This document shows positions 51,598-59,816 of a stretch of DNA of 64,000 nucleotides, in pieces. How positions within the stretch are numbered: the stretch's first letter is position 1; each line of letters starts with the position of its first letter. The notes under the pieces were generated by a model, which had not been told where the DNA came from, searched no databases, and saw only the letters and a list, made by a program, of their open reading frames with translations. This stretch comes from JAEELC01 sp963605425 (lineage in GTDB: Bacteria > Bacillota_I > Bacilli_A > Acholeplasmatales > Anaeroplasmataceae): positions 1 to 64,000 of the forward strand of contig CAVCUQ010000002.1 of assembly GCA_963605425.1 (NCBI GenBank), read 5' to 3'. The position numbers and the translations under genes were made by a program.

Positions 51598-52274
51598 TGG
51601 AATACTTTAACTATTTTTATTTTCATATAATATTATGTGTAGTAGCTTTAATTTCTTATTTAATAGGAGGAATAAATCCAGCTATTATAATGTCTAAATT
51701 ATTATATAAAGAAGATATTAGAGAAAAGGGCAGTAAAAATCCTGGATTTACTAATTTTAAGAGAGTATATGGTAATAAGTTTTCAACTTGGCTAGTACTT
51801 ATTTTAGATTGGTTAAAAACATTAATACCGGTACTTGTAACAGGTCTTATATTTAAATATAACTTTAACTTATATCAATACGGATGCCAATTTGCGGGAC
51901 TTTTTGTAATGCTAGGTCATTGTTTCCCTATTTATTATAACTTTATAGGTGGTAAAGCTTTTATCGCTGGAGCTGCTACCCTATTCTTTGTTGATTATAG
52001 AGCAGGACTAATAATGCTTATAGTATTTATGGTAATCCTATTTACATTAAGATATATGAGTGTTGCGTCATGTCTTTGTGCTGCACTTTCACCTATTGTA
52101 ATAGCTTTATTTAATATTCCTAATTTTATAAATCATGAAACTTTAGCTATAACAGTTCTTACTACATTACTTTCTATTTGCGCTTCAACGCTTATAATTT
52201 TAAGACATATTCCTAACTTTAAGAAATTAATTAAAGGAGAAGAATCTAAATTCTATTTAAAGAAGAAAGCATAG
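51597..52274 (+). CDS. plsY: Acyl-phosphate:glycerol-3-phosphate acyltransferase PlsY
   Basis: Membrane enzyme making lysophosphatidic acid from acyl-phosphate. The 225 residues have five to six membrane helices and the three family motifs: GGINPAIIMSKLLYKEDIREKGSKNPGFTNFKRVYG (S-x-N-x-G-x-T-N type with NPG), LDWLKTLIPVL, and GHCFPIYYNFIGGKAFIAGA. The C-terminus is basic. Coupled to fakA by a one-base overlap, so exogenous fatty acids can pass FakB to FakA to PlsY within one operon. Confidence 0.94.
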   Translation: MEYFNYFYFHIILCVVALISYLIGGINPAIIMSKLLYKEDIREKGSKNPGFTNFKRVYGNKFSTWLVLILDWLKTLIPVLVTGLIFKYNFNLYQYGCQFAGLFVMLGHCFPIYYNFIGGKAFIAGAATLFFVDYRAGLIMLIVFMVILFTLRYMSVASCLCAALSPIVIALFNIPNFINHETLAITVLTTLLSICASTLIILRHIPNFKKLIKGEESKFYLKKKA

Positions 52275-52326
52275 TATTTGCAAATTTATCTTATTTTATG
52301 TTAAATTGATTAAGAGAGGTGTTAGT

Positions 52327-52653
52327 ATGATTAAAATATATGGTTCTAAATTATGTCCTAATTGTGAACATGCAAAATTAAACTTTGATTATTATCATAT
52401 TCCTTATGAATATATTGATATTAATGAATCCCTTAAAAATTTAAAAGAATTCTTATATATCAGAGATAATAATCCAATGTATGATGAAATAAAGAAGAAA
52501 AACTTAATAGGTATCCCTACTATTGCTCTTGATAATGAGTCTTATACATTTGACTGGTGCACAATACTTAAGGATGCTGGTGCTACTGTTATTCTTGATT
52601 TAGATACTAAAGAAGAAAAGAAAACATGTTCACTTAAAGATAAAAATTGCTAA
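52327..52653 (+). CDS. Glutaredoxin-like protein
   Basis: A 108-residue thioredoxin-fold protein, starting at ATG 52327 after AGAGGTG. The redox pair is Cys-Pro-Asn-Cys (KIYGSKLCPNCEHAKLNFD), followed by the cis-Pro loop IGIPTIAL, both hallmarks of glutaredoxins. A C-terminal extension adds three further Cys (DWC, KKTC, KNC). It could reduce a disulfide or bind a metal; the partner is unknown. The stop lies in a terminator hairpin. Confidence 0.8.
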   Translation: MIKIYGSKLCPNCEHAKLNFDYYHIPYEYIDINESLKNLKEFLYIRDNNPMYDEIKKKNLIGIPTIALDNESYTFDWCTILKDAGATVILDLDTKEEKKTCSLKDKNC

Positions 52654-52676
52654 AATATTTGTTTTAGCAAATTTTT
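52647..52676 (+). terminator. Terminator after the glutaredoxin-like gene
   Basis: TTGCTAAAA (52647-52655) pairs with TTTTAGCAA (52662-52670), then ATTTTT. Confidence 0.8.
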
Positions 52677-52706
52677 ATTATATAATAAGACAAAGTGGTG
52701 AGAAGA

Positions 52707-54752
52707 ATGGAAATAAATTATAATACCTCGATAAATTCATATCTTATTTATTTAAGAGAATCTAAAGGATTAAATAGAAAAGAATTAGCTAAAGAACTTC
52801 ATTTAAGAAGAATTACTTTATTTAATCTTGAAAGAGGATATCTTAAGATAAATGATAAAATAAAGAATAAATATGCTGTTTTTTTTGATATAGATATTAA
52901 TGTATTTGACAAATTAAACGAAGTACCTGAAAGTATTAGAGTAGAAGAAAATAGTATGAAACATCTATTTAGTAAGAAATTCACTTTAATATTTTCATTT
53001 ATATTATCTTTAATCACCTTAATAACAAGTATTACTTGTTATAATGTTCGTCAAGAAAGATTTCAAAATCCTAGAAATTATGTTACTGAAAATTATTATA
53101 ATCTATATGATAAGGTTTTAAGTGAAGAGACAGTAAACGCTGAACATTCAATTGTACTTTCACCTTTAACCTTAGATTTATTTCTAATGCGCACAGATTA
53201 CATGTACTATAAGGATTCCTATGAATACTCTAAGGATGGAATTTCTATTGTAAACTCTATATATTATGGTTCAAGTGAATCTAAATCAATAATATTTAGT
53301 ATTTCAACGTCAATAAGTGATGGCGAAGATAGTGATATGCTAACTATTAAATTGAATTATAGAGGTGGTATTAATAATAAACTTAAAGGTACTATTTCTT
53401 TAATGTATTCATCTACTTATGATGTAATTGATTGTAATATTTATTATAGCCAAAACAAAGGACTATATTTAGGAAATGGATTAAATTATGAAGTATTAAA
53501 TCAAAGATTTGAAACCTATAAATCTTGTTATTTAGAATCTTTAGATTCATATTTTAAAGCCAATACTGAATATGATACTATAAATTATTTGAATTTTATT
53601 CTTCCTAGTATTTCATCTTTCTCTATTTCTACAGTAGTATTATTTTATGTATATTTAATTTGTTCATTAATATTTGTGGGTTCTATTTTTACATTTTTAG
53701 TTTCTATATTCTCCCTTGTTTCAGATAGAATTAAATATAATGAAACAGAATATAATAAAGACTATGAAAAAGATAAACTTGCAATTACTAAGAATAAATG
53801 GATATCACCATTTATTAAAGAAGGATATATAAAAATAATAGGTGTAATACTTATTACCATATCTAACTTTGCTTTATTATTTTATTACACTAAATATTTA
53901 AATAGATTAGATTTTGGTGTTTATCTTGAATCTGACACCTTAAAAAGAATTACTAATATTACAAGAATTGGGTCAATAGCTTTAGTAGCTGTTACTTGTA
54001 AAACATATACAAAGGATATTTATTCTTATCGTAAAACAGCTTTATTCTTATTATTTGGTTTATGGTTCTATGTACTTGAATATTTCTTTATTAAGAGAGC
54101 CTTTGAATCTAATATCTTAATAGAACAATTCAAGTCATATATTCCAACTAATTTCTTCCTTGCTATCTTCTTATTATTACTTATTTCATTATTCTTATAT
54201 AAAACGCCAAAACACTGTGATACTAAAGCTAAACTATGTATATTTAGGGGGCTATCAGTTATACCAGTATTACTATTTATTTTAAGTTATACATTAAAAC
54301 AATTAGATATGAATGGTGCTATAGAATTACCGCTTGAAGTAGAACTTATAATACCTCAAAAGATTGTTGGTGTAGAGTTATTTGGGGTTATCTATTTATA
54401 TGCAATGTTTACCTATGATGCAATTATAAAGAAGAAACATGGAGTAGCTTATTTAAATCAATATAAATATACTAATACTTATTATTGGATTTGTAATTTA
54501 ATTATATGTATTATCTTAGTAATTATTACAATAATAGAACATGTACCATTCTTTAGTGAGCAATTATCATCTATTGGTATAGGTAAATTAAAATTTGCAT
54601 ATTTACTTATCTTCTTATTTAGTATGTATCATCCTCGTATTGAAAAACCTAATAGTATTCAAAACATACTTTATGCTTTATCATTCTTAATATCTATTAT
54701 AATTCCATATCTTTTAATAGCCTATCAAGTAATGTATTTTATTATGTTATAA
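52707..54752 (+). CDS. XRE-type HTH protein fused to a large membrane domain
   Basis: The 681-residue protein starts at ATG 52707, after GGTGAG; in-frame GTG codons at 52695/52698 overlap that site. Residues about 10-65 are an XRE helix-turn-helix (YLIYLRESKGLNRKELAKELHLRRITLFNLERG). A first membrane helix follows near 93-115, then a 180-residue region that would be outside the cell, and then about ten more helices in the C-terminal half. A DNA-binding domain in front of a polytopic membrane part suggests a membrane-tethered regulator that senses an external or membrane signal. I recognise no transporter family in the membrane part. Confidence 0.75.
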   Translation: MEINYNTSINSYLIYLRESKGLNRKELAKELHLRRITLFNLERGYLKINDKIKNKYAVFFDIDINVFDKLNEVPESIRVEENSMKHLFSKKFTLIFSFILSLITLITSITCYNVRQERFQNPRNYVTENYYNLYDKVLSEETVNAEHSIVLSPLTLDLFLMRTDYMYYKDSYEYSKDGISIVNSIYYGSSESKSIIFSISTSISDGEDSDMLTIKLNYRGGINNKLKGTISLMYSSTYDVIDCNIYYSQNKGLYLGNGLNYEVLNQRFETYKSCYLESLDSYFKANTEYDTINYLNFILPSISSFSISTVVLFYVYLICSLIFVGSIFTFLVSIFSLVSDRIKYNETEYNKDYEKDKLAITKNKWISPFIKEGYIKIIGVILITISNFALLFYYTKYLNRLDFGVYLESDTLKRITNITRIGSIALVAVTCKTYTKDIYSYRKTALFLLFGLWFYVLEYFFIKRAFESNILIEQFKSYIPTNFFLAIFLLLLISLFLYKTPKHCDTKAKLCIFRGLSVIPVLLFILSYTLKQLDMNGAIELPLEVELIIPQKIVGVELFGVIYLYAMFTYDAIIKKKHGVAYLNQYKYTNTYYWICNLIICIILVIITIIEHVPFFSEQLSSIGIGKLKFAYLLIFLFSMYHPRIEKPNSIQNILYALSFLISIIIPYLLIAYQVMYFIML

Positions 54753-54759
54753 ATAATCC

Positions 54760-54789
54760 TTGAAAATAGTATTTAAAAAGTTATATAAT
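54760..54789 (+). promoter_or_regulatory. Promoter of the FNT channel gene
   Basis: TTGAAA (54760-54765), an 18-base spacer and a perfect TATAAT (54784-54789). It places the coding start downstream, at 54817. Confidence 0.75.
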
Positions 54790-54816
54790 TTGTTTTGGAT
54801 TTTTAAAAGGTGTATT

Positions 54817-55479
54817 ATGAAAAAATATTTATTTGTTTTATTATCAAGCATTTTAGCTGGTTGTTTTATTACTTTTGGAGCTACTGTATATTTAGTATGT
54901 ACTAATATGACAAGTGATGTAGCTTTAAAACCTTTATTTAAGATTATTGGTTCCTTTATGTTTGGTATTGGTTTATTCACTATCATTCATTTTGGATTCT
55001 GGCTTTATACAGGTAAAGTAGGATATTTACTTAATAATAAACTAGATTATACTTTGCAAGTTGTAGTTTGTTTTATTGGTAATTTTATTGGATCTTTAGT
55101 ATTATCTAAACTAATTTCTCTAACAAGTCTAGGACCTACTTTAAAAGAAGTATGCACACCACTAGTAGAAACTAAACTTAATTCTACTTGGTATTCTATT
55201 TTAATAATGTCTATGCTTTGTGGTGTTATGATTTATTTAGCAGTAGAAGGACATAAAAAATGTGAATATACTTTAGGTAAAGTTTTATTCGCATTCATGC
55301 CTATTTCCTTATTCATTTTAGCTGGTTTTGAACACGTTGTAGCTAATGTAACATATTTTAGTTATGCAGATGTATTCTCAGGAAAAACATTCTTATATTT
55401 TGTAATAATGTTTTTTGGAAATGCGATTGGTTCTCTTCTATTTGATTTAGGATTAAAGGGTTTAAAGAAATTATCTTAA
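54817..55479 (+). CDS. Formate/nitrite transporter (FNT) family channel
   Basis: A 220-residue membrane protein with about six helices, starting at ATG 54817 (AAAGGTG upstream). The FNT features are a conserved first helix with ILAGCFITFGATVYL, SFMFGIGLFTII, the broken-helix CFIGNFIGS, and LAGFEHVVANVTYF, whose Glu-His and Asn correspond to the channel's central His loop. The pore His is present. The family conducts formate, nitrite, lactate or hydrosulfide, and no nearby enzyme points to one of these. A promoter and terminator flank the single gene. Confidence 0.85.
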   Translation: MKKYLFVLLSSILAGCFITFGATVYLVCTNMTSDVALKPLFKIIGSFMFGIGLFTIIHFGFWLYTGKVGYLLNNKLDYTLQVVVCFIGNFIGSLVLSKLISLTSLGPTLKEVCTPLVETKLNSTWYSILIMSMLCGVMIYLAVEGHKKCEYTLGKVLFAFMPISLFILAGFEHVVANVTYFSYADVFSGKTFLYFVIMFFGNAIGSLLFDLGLKGLKKLS

Positions 55480-55483
55480 GATT

Positions 55484-55508
55484 GGAAGCTTTATAGCTTC
55501 CTTTTTTT
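55484..55508 (+). terminator. Terminator after the FNT gene
   Basis: GGAAGCT (55484-55490) pairs with AGCTTCC (55495-55501), then seven T. Confidence 0.9.
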
Positions 55509-55562
55509 GACATAATTATAATTAAGGTATATAATTTAAAGAAAGTTAGGAGGTATAGGTGT

Positions 55563-56681
55563 ATGGATTTTTCCACATTAAGCCCAAATGAGCTACTTGC
55601 AATATTCTATGTATCAAGTAATATACTATGCCTCCTAGTATTTATTTATGTTTTTATAATGAGTCAAAACAGCTTAACTGATCACGCAGCTGGTAAATAT
55701 TTTAAATACCTTTTAAATTCTCACATTATATATTTCATGCTTGATGCTATATGGGCTTTATTTGCATTCGGTATTGTTAAAAATGATATAGTTTTCTTAA
55801 TAGTCAGAATCTTGAAGCATTTTATTATTGCAATATCATCTTATTTATGGTTTGAATATATATCAATTAAAATGCAATCTGATTTGATTAATTCTAAACG
55901 CCGAAAAGTGTATATTTATTTAATATTACTTTTAAACTTAGTACTTGATATAGTGCTTTGTATATCAGATAAGGATGTACCTATTCATAAAGTAGGTAAT
56001 AGTTTTTATACTAACTTAATATCAATAGGATTTATGTGCGCTACACTGCTTAATGGTGCATATACAATAAAGAAGGATAAGAATCATGTAAAGAAAACTA
56101 ATATATCTTATTGTTTATATATTGTATTCTTTATAGTTATAGGCGTTATTCAAATATTATTCTCTGACTTACCTATAATGTGTTATATGACTGTTTTTAT
56201 GGTTATATCTATGTATTCAAAGAGGCTTAGAAATTTAGTTTCTATTGATCCTTTGACTAAGTTAAATAATAGAAATAGTTTAGAGTATTATATAACTAAT
56301 TTAAAAAATGAAACTAGTGATGACATTTATGTCCTTATGCTTGATTTAGATTCTTTTAAGCAAATCAATGATAATTATGGTCATCTTGAAGGAGACGATG
56401 TCTTAATTACTGTTGCTAAGGTATTAAGGGATAATTTATATTCATATAAGGAATCATTCCTTGCTAGATATGGCGGAGATGAGTTTATAATTGTTTTTAA
56501 GAATATTGATGAAGCAAGTTTAAAGAATATTATAGCTAAGATAAAATATGATATAGAAGATATTAAGAGAAACTATAAAATATCTATTTCTTGTGGTTAT
56601 GCATTAATGAAAAAGGATGAATCATTTGAGGAAACCTTAAAAAAAGCCGACAACAAGCTTTATGAATTTAAAAAAAGTTAA
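55563..56681 (+). CDS. Membrane diguanylate cyclase (GGDEF)
   Basis: Makes cyclic di-GMP from GTP. The 372-residue protein has six predicted helices (about 12-215) as an input domain of unknown ligand, and a GGDEF domain: DPLTKLNNRNSLE, MLDLDSFKQINDNYGHLEGDDVL and RYGGDEFIIVF with the active signature intact. The product-inhibition site R-x-x-D, expected just before RYGGDEF, is Y-K-E-S, so feedback inhibition of that kind should be absent. There is no EAL or HD-GYP protein in this window to degrade the product. AGGAGG lies upstream of the ATG. Confidence 0.92.
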   Translation: MDFSTLSPNELLAIFYVSSNILCLLVFIYVFIMSQNSLTDHAAGKYFKYLLNSHIIYFMLDAIWALFAFGIVKNDIVFLIVRILKHFIIAISSYLWFEYISIKMQSDLINSKRRKVYIYLILLLNLVLDIVLCISDKDVPIHKVGNSFYTNLISIGFMCATLLNGAYTIKKDKNHVKKTNISYCLYIVFFIVIGVIQILFSDLPIMCYMTVFMVISMYSKRLRNLVSIDPLTKLNNRNSLEYYITNLKNETSDDIYVLMLDLDSFKQINDNYGHLEGDDVLITVAKVLRDNLYSYKESFLARYGGDEFIIVFKNIDEASLKNIIAKIKYDIEDIKRNYKISISCGYALMKKDESFEETLKKADNKLYEFKKS

Positions 56682-56728
56682 GATTGAAAAAAGTAAATAA
56701 ATAATTATAATGGTTATGAGGTGTTTTT

Positions 56729-57142
56729 ATGGTTAAAGAAATTATTAAAGATGAAGCTGTTTTAAAGACTGTATCTGTTGAAGCTACTAGAAAAGATATG
56801 CAAATTGTTAGAGATTTAGAGGATACTCTAAAAGCTAATAGTGAAATTTGTGTAGGTCTAGCAGCAAACATGATTGGTGAAAGTAAGAGAATTATGTGTA
56901 TTTATGATAATACTAAATTATTAACACTAATCAATGCGAAGATGATTGGTCATTCAGCTGAAGTTTATCAAGTAGAAGAAGGATGTTTATCACTTGAAGG
57001 TGAAAGACAAACTAATAGATTTAAGTCTATCACTGTCAAATATTATGATAAGACATGGAAGGCTAAAACTGTTAAATTCTCTGGTTTTACAGCTGAAATT
57101 ATTCAACATCAATTAGATCATTTTGAAGGTATTTTAATCTAA
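56729..57142 (+). CDS. Peptide deformylase-like protein with altered catalytic residues
   Basis: The 137-residue protein has the deformylase frame: VGLAANMIG (42-50), EGCLSLEG (84-91, metal Cys86) and QHQLDH (126-131, metal His127 and His131). In active enzymes the second residue of HExxH is the catalytic Glu; here it is Gln128. The Gln of 'GLAAPQ' is Met48, a change seen in a short Firmicute subgroup. Metal binding looks intact but turnover of formyl-Met is doubtful. It is a single gene with its own terminator. A normal deformylase would be expected elsewhere in the genome. Confidence 0.8.
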   Translation: MVKEIIKDEAVLKTVSVEATRKDMQIVRDLEDTLKANSEICVGLAANMIGESKRIMCIYDNTKLLTLINAKMIGHSAEVYQVEEGCLSLEGERQTNRFKSITVKYYDKTWKAKTVKFSGFTAEIIQHQLDHFEGILI

Positions 57143-57148
57143 TAATAG

Positions 57149-57178
57149 AAGGATTCTTTAAGGGATCCTTTTAATTTT
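57149..57178 (+). terminator. Terminator after the deformylase-like gene
   Basis: AAGGATTC (57149-57156) pairs with GGATCCTT with one G-U, followed by a T-rich tail. Confidence 0.7.
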
Positions 57179-57187
57179 GCACTCTAG

Positions 57188-57216
57188 TTTACTTTTTAAA
57201 ACTATTTTAGTAAAAT
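57188..57216 (+). promoter_or_regulatory. Promoter of the second tetR-family gene
   Basis: TTTACT (57188-57193), a 17-base spacer and TAAAAT (57211-57216). Confidence 0.65.
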
Positions 57217-57218
57217 AG
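57202..57218. promoter_or_regulatory. Probable autoregulatory TetR operator
   Basis: CTATTTTA-G-TAAAATAG is a perfect 17-bp palindrome with one central G. It covers the -10 box of the tetR-family gene starting at 57232, so binding would shut off its own promoter. Confidence 0.65.
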
Positions 57219-57231
57219 CATAGGTGATATT

Positions 57232-57774
57232 ATGCAATATAAAAATTCTATTAGAACAAGAAAAACAATTAAGAAAGTTTATTCTGAACTTATTTGCCAG
57301 AAGAAAGACATTAAGAAAATAACAGTTAAAGAATTAGTTGAAAAAGCAGGTATTTCGAAATCTACTTTTTATACTCATTATCAAGATATATATGCAGTAG
57401 CTATAGATTTTGAACATGAAATAATCTCAACTTTAGAAAACTTACTTAATGAATATACAAAGAGAAATAAAGTAGGTATTATTGAATATTTAAATAAGTT
57501 AGTTGAAATATTTAAAGAAAATGAAGAACTTTATCGTAATATATTAAGAGCTGAAGTGCCAGGTCAATTTATTGAGCAATTAAAACTTATGCTTAAAGAA
57601 GCTATCTTTAATGATACAAGTACTAAATTTTTATCTAATGATACAAATGTAAGACAAACTCAGGCTACTTTTATAGCTAATGGTTTTGTTTACATGCTTG
57701 TAGATTATTTTAAAGGTGAAATGAATTTAACTTTAGATGAATTGAATCAATCTATTTTAAAGATACTTAAGTAA
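57232..57774 (+). CDS. TetR/AcrR-family transcriptional regulator
   Basis: A 180-residue regulator. The N-terminal DNA-binding segment (about 5-52) reads ITVKELVEKAGISKSTFYTHYQDIYAVAIDFE, a standard TetR motif. The C-terminal region (KRNKVGIIEYLNKLVEIFKENEELYRNILRAEVPGQFIEQL) resembles the DhaS-like TetR_C subgroup. No divergent gene is present, and the palindrome on its own promoter points to autoregulation. Its other targets cannot be told. The lysine-riboswitch transporter downstream has a separate promoter. Confidence 0.9.
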   Translation: MQYKNSIRTRKTIKKVYSELICQKKDIKKITVKELVEKAGISKSTFYTHYQDIYAVAIDFEHEIISTLENLLNEYTKRNKVGIIEYLNKLVEIFKENEELYRNILRAEVPGQFIEQLKLMLKEAIFNDTSTKFLSNDTNVRQTQATFIANGFVYMLVDYFKGEMNLTLDELNQSILKILK

Positions 57775-57802
57775 TTAATTTTAAACTTTTTATAAAAAAC
57801 TA

Positions 57803-57831
57803 TTTACAAATAGTATAGATAAGCATATAAT
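57803..57831 (+). promoter_or_regulatory. Promoter of the lysine-riboswitch leader
   Basis: TTTACA (57803-57808), a 17-base spacer and a perfect TATAAT (57826-57831); the start would be about 57838. Confidence 0.8.
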
Positions 57832-57845
57832 ACTAGCAAATTGAA

Positions 57846-58028
57846 TAATTTGTCACAAGATAGAGGCGCATTTTTCATTAGTATTTATACTGAGCTAGTA
57901 GAAAGCATTGATGTATAAAGAAAGGGGACAATGCCGAAGGGTATTTAATTCTACGTTAAATATTGCTGGGCAAGCATAAAATATATGTTTGACTGTCACT
58001 AATTATTAGTGTTGAGCTACCGTGATTA
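57846..58028 (+). promoter_or_regulatory. Lysine riboswitch (L box) aptamer
   Basis: The leader holds the L-box conserved blocks in order: AGATAGAGGCGCA (57858-57870), AGAAAGGGGACAATGCCGAAGG (57919-57940), TTGCTGGG (57963-57970), GACTGTCA (57991-57998) and GAGCTACCGTGA (58014-58025). The first and last parts close P1 (TGTCAC with GTGATT). GCTACC (58016-58021) can pair instead with GGTAGC (58062-58067) around the perfect ATTAAAAATA/TATTTTTAAT hairpin, forming the antiterminator. Lysine binding should therefore end transcription before the ABC transporter genes. Confidence 0.93.
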
Positions 58029-58056
58029 AAAATAAAGAAAATATTTTTAATTGATT

Positions 58057-58087
58057 GGAGTGGTAGCGTATATATCACTCCTTTTTT
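58057..58087 (+). terminator. Terminator of the lysine riboswitch
   Basis: GGAGTG (58057-58062) pairs with CACTCC (58076-58081), then six T. The left arm shares bases with the antiterminator. Confidence 0.9.
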
Positions 58088-58090
58088 CTT

Positions 58091-58132
58091 ACCTCCTTAT
58101 GGCAGTATTCAATAATCTTACCATTAGGAGGT
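58091..58132 (+). promoter_or_regulatory. Second hairpin that hides the ribosome binding site
   Basis: ACCTCCTTATGG (58091-58102) pairs with CCATTAGGAGGT (58121-58132) with one mismatch. The GGAGG of the substrate-binding-protein gene (58127-58131) is in the right arm. A T run follows, so the structure could also terminate transcription. Confidence 0.65.
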
Positions 58133-58143
58133 TTTTATAATTT

Positions 58144-59028
58144 ATGAGTAAGACATTAAGAAGAACATTATTATTAGGCGCTTGTGCGCTAGGAGCTACT
58201 GCTAGCCTTGCATCTTGTGGTACACAAAATGATGACAACACACTTGTTACCGGAGATGACAACACACTTGTTATCGGACTTGAGTGCAACTATGCTCCAT
58301 TCAACTGGACTATAGGAACAGCAAGTGATTATACACTTTCTATTTCTAATCAAGCTAAAAGCTATGCAGATGGTTATGACATTGTATTTGCAAAGAGAGC
58401 AGCTAAAGAATTAAATATGAATGTAAAGATTGTTAAGCTTGAATGGGACAACCTTATTCCACAACTTAATGCAGGTACTATCAATTGTATCATTGCTGGT
58501 ATGACTGATACTGCTGAAAGAAGAGAATCTATTGATTTCACTAATGAATACTACAGATCAGAACTTGTACTTGTTACAAGCAAGACAGTAGCTGATCAAT
58601 ATAATTCTACAACTTTAAATCTATCTGATTTACAAACTTTATTAAACGGAAAAGGTTTAATTTCACAAATTCAAACAGTTACTGACTCAGTTATTGATTC
58701 ACTACAATCTAGTACAAGTTGTGTTCACATGACTCCTGTTGGTACATTTGCTTTAGCTGCTACTCAAGTTTCAAGCGGAGCTGCATTTGCAATGACTAGT
58801 GAATTACCAGTAGCTCAATCTATTGTTAACGCTAATTCTAGCCTTGGTATTATTAGAATTGATCAAAGCGTACTTGGAGTAGATTTATCAGAACTTGGTG
58901 TATCTATCGGTATTAAGAAGGGTAATACAGACCTTCAATCAAAATTAAACAGTGTTCTTGCAAACTATTCTCAAGAAGAGAGAAACGCTGACATGAGCGC
59001 TGCAGTAGAAAGAAGTGCTAATATCTAA
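58144..59028 (+). CDS. Amino acid ABC transporter, substrate-binding lipoprotein (probably lysine)
   Basis: The 294-residue lipoprotein has a signal peptide with a lipobox Leu-Ala-Ser-Cys (Cys25). After a short linker made of a tandem 8-residue repeat (DDNTLVTG/DDNTLVIG) comes a family 3 solute-binding domain: LVIGLECNYAPFNW, GYDIVFAKRAAKELNMNVKIVKLEWDNLIPQLNAGTINCIIAGMTDTAERRESIDFT. These are the standard polar amino acid binding motifs. The lysine riboswitch strongly suggests lysine as substrate. The stop overlaps the permease ATG by one base. Confidence 0.93.
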   Translation: MSKTLRRTLLLGACALGATASLASCGTQNDDNTLVTGDDNTLVIGLECNYAPFNWTIGTASDYTLSISNQAKSYADGYDIVFAKRAAKELNMNVKIVKLEWDNLIPQLNAGTINCIIAGMTDTAERRESIDFTNEYYRSELVLVTSKTVADQYNSTTLNLSDLQTLLNGKGLISQIQTVTDSVIDSLQSSTSCVHMTPVGTFALAATQVSSGAAFAMTSELPVAQSIVNANSSLGIIRIDQSVLGVDLSELGVSIGIKKGNTDLQSKLNSVLANYSQEERNADMSAAVERSANI

Positions 59029-59816
59029 TGGTTTTATCTACACTAAGTGACATTTCAAGTCTATTATCAAAAAGTGAATATTTAAATTGGTTTGGCGTAG
59101 GTATCATTTCAACTATTTTATTATCAATATTAGGTACTATTCTTGGTCTAACACTTGGTGTCTTTATTGCCTTTGGTAAAAGAATTGTTGTTAATAAAAA
59201 AGATTTTATTTTAAATAAAATTTGGAAATATATTGTTAAATATTTTTGTGTTGTTTATTCAGTTGTAATGCGTGGAACACCAATGATGGTTCAAGCTATG
59301 ATTTTCCAATTCTTATGTCTTGGAATTGGAATCAACTGGTCAATGACATTTACAAGTAATCAAGTATTTAATGGTTGGTTCTTCGGTGGTTTAATCGTAC
59401 TTACATTAAATACAGCAGCCTATATGGCTGAAATAGTTCAATCAGGATTAAATGGTGTTGGAACAGATCAAACTGAAGGTGCTAAGAGTCTTGGTATGAC
59501 ATCATTCCAAACTTTAATCCATGTTGAATTACCACAAGCATTAAGAAATGCTATTCCTACAATTGGTAATGAATGGATTGTTAATATTAAGGATTCATCA
59601 GTATTAAATGTTGTAGGTGTTACTGAATTATTCTTTAGAACTAAAGATGTTGCTGGACAAAGTTATAAGACATTAGCAGCTTACTTTATTGTAGCAGCTA
59701 TCTACTTAGTATTAACTTTATGTACTACTTTAATTTTAAGATTAATTACTAAAAAACTAGATGGAACACTTAAGTTTAGTTTATTTAAAAGAAAGAAGGC
59801 TTCAAATAATGAGTAA
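59028..59816 (+). CDS. Amino acid ABC transporter, permease
   Basis: The 262-residue inner membrane subunit has about five helices and the HisM-type motifs: VVMRGTPMMVQAMIFQFL, ALNTAAY-like LTLNTAAYMAEIVQSGLNGV, and the EAA loop TDQTEGAKSLGMTSFQTLIHVELPQALRNAIPTIGNEWI that contacts the ATPase. It overlaps the binding-protein gene by one base and the ATPase gene by eight, a tightly coupled three-gene operon under the lysine riboswitch. Confidence 0.95.
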   Translation: MVLSTLSDISSLLSKSEYLNWFGVGIISTILLSILGTILGLTLGVFIAFGKRIVVNKKDFILNKIWKYIVKYFCVVYSVVMRGTPMMVQAMIFQFLCLGIGINWSMTFTSNQVFNGWFFGGLIVLTLNTAAYMAEIVQSGLNGVGTDQTEGAKSLGMTSFQTLIHVELPQALRNAIPTIGNEWIVNIKDSSVLNVVGVTELFFRTKDVAGQSYKTLAAYFIVAAIYLVLTLCTTLILRLITKKLDGTLKFSLFKRKKASNNE

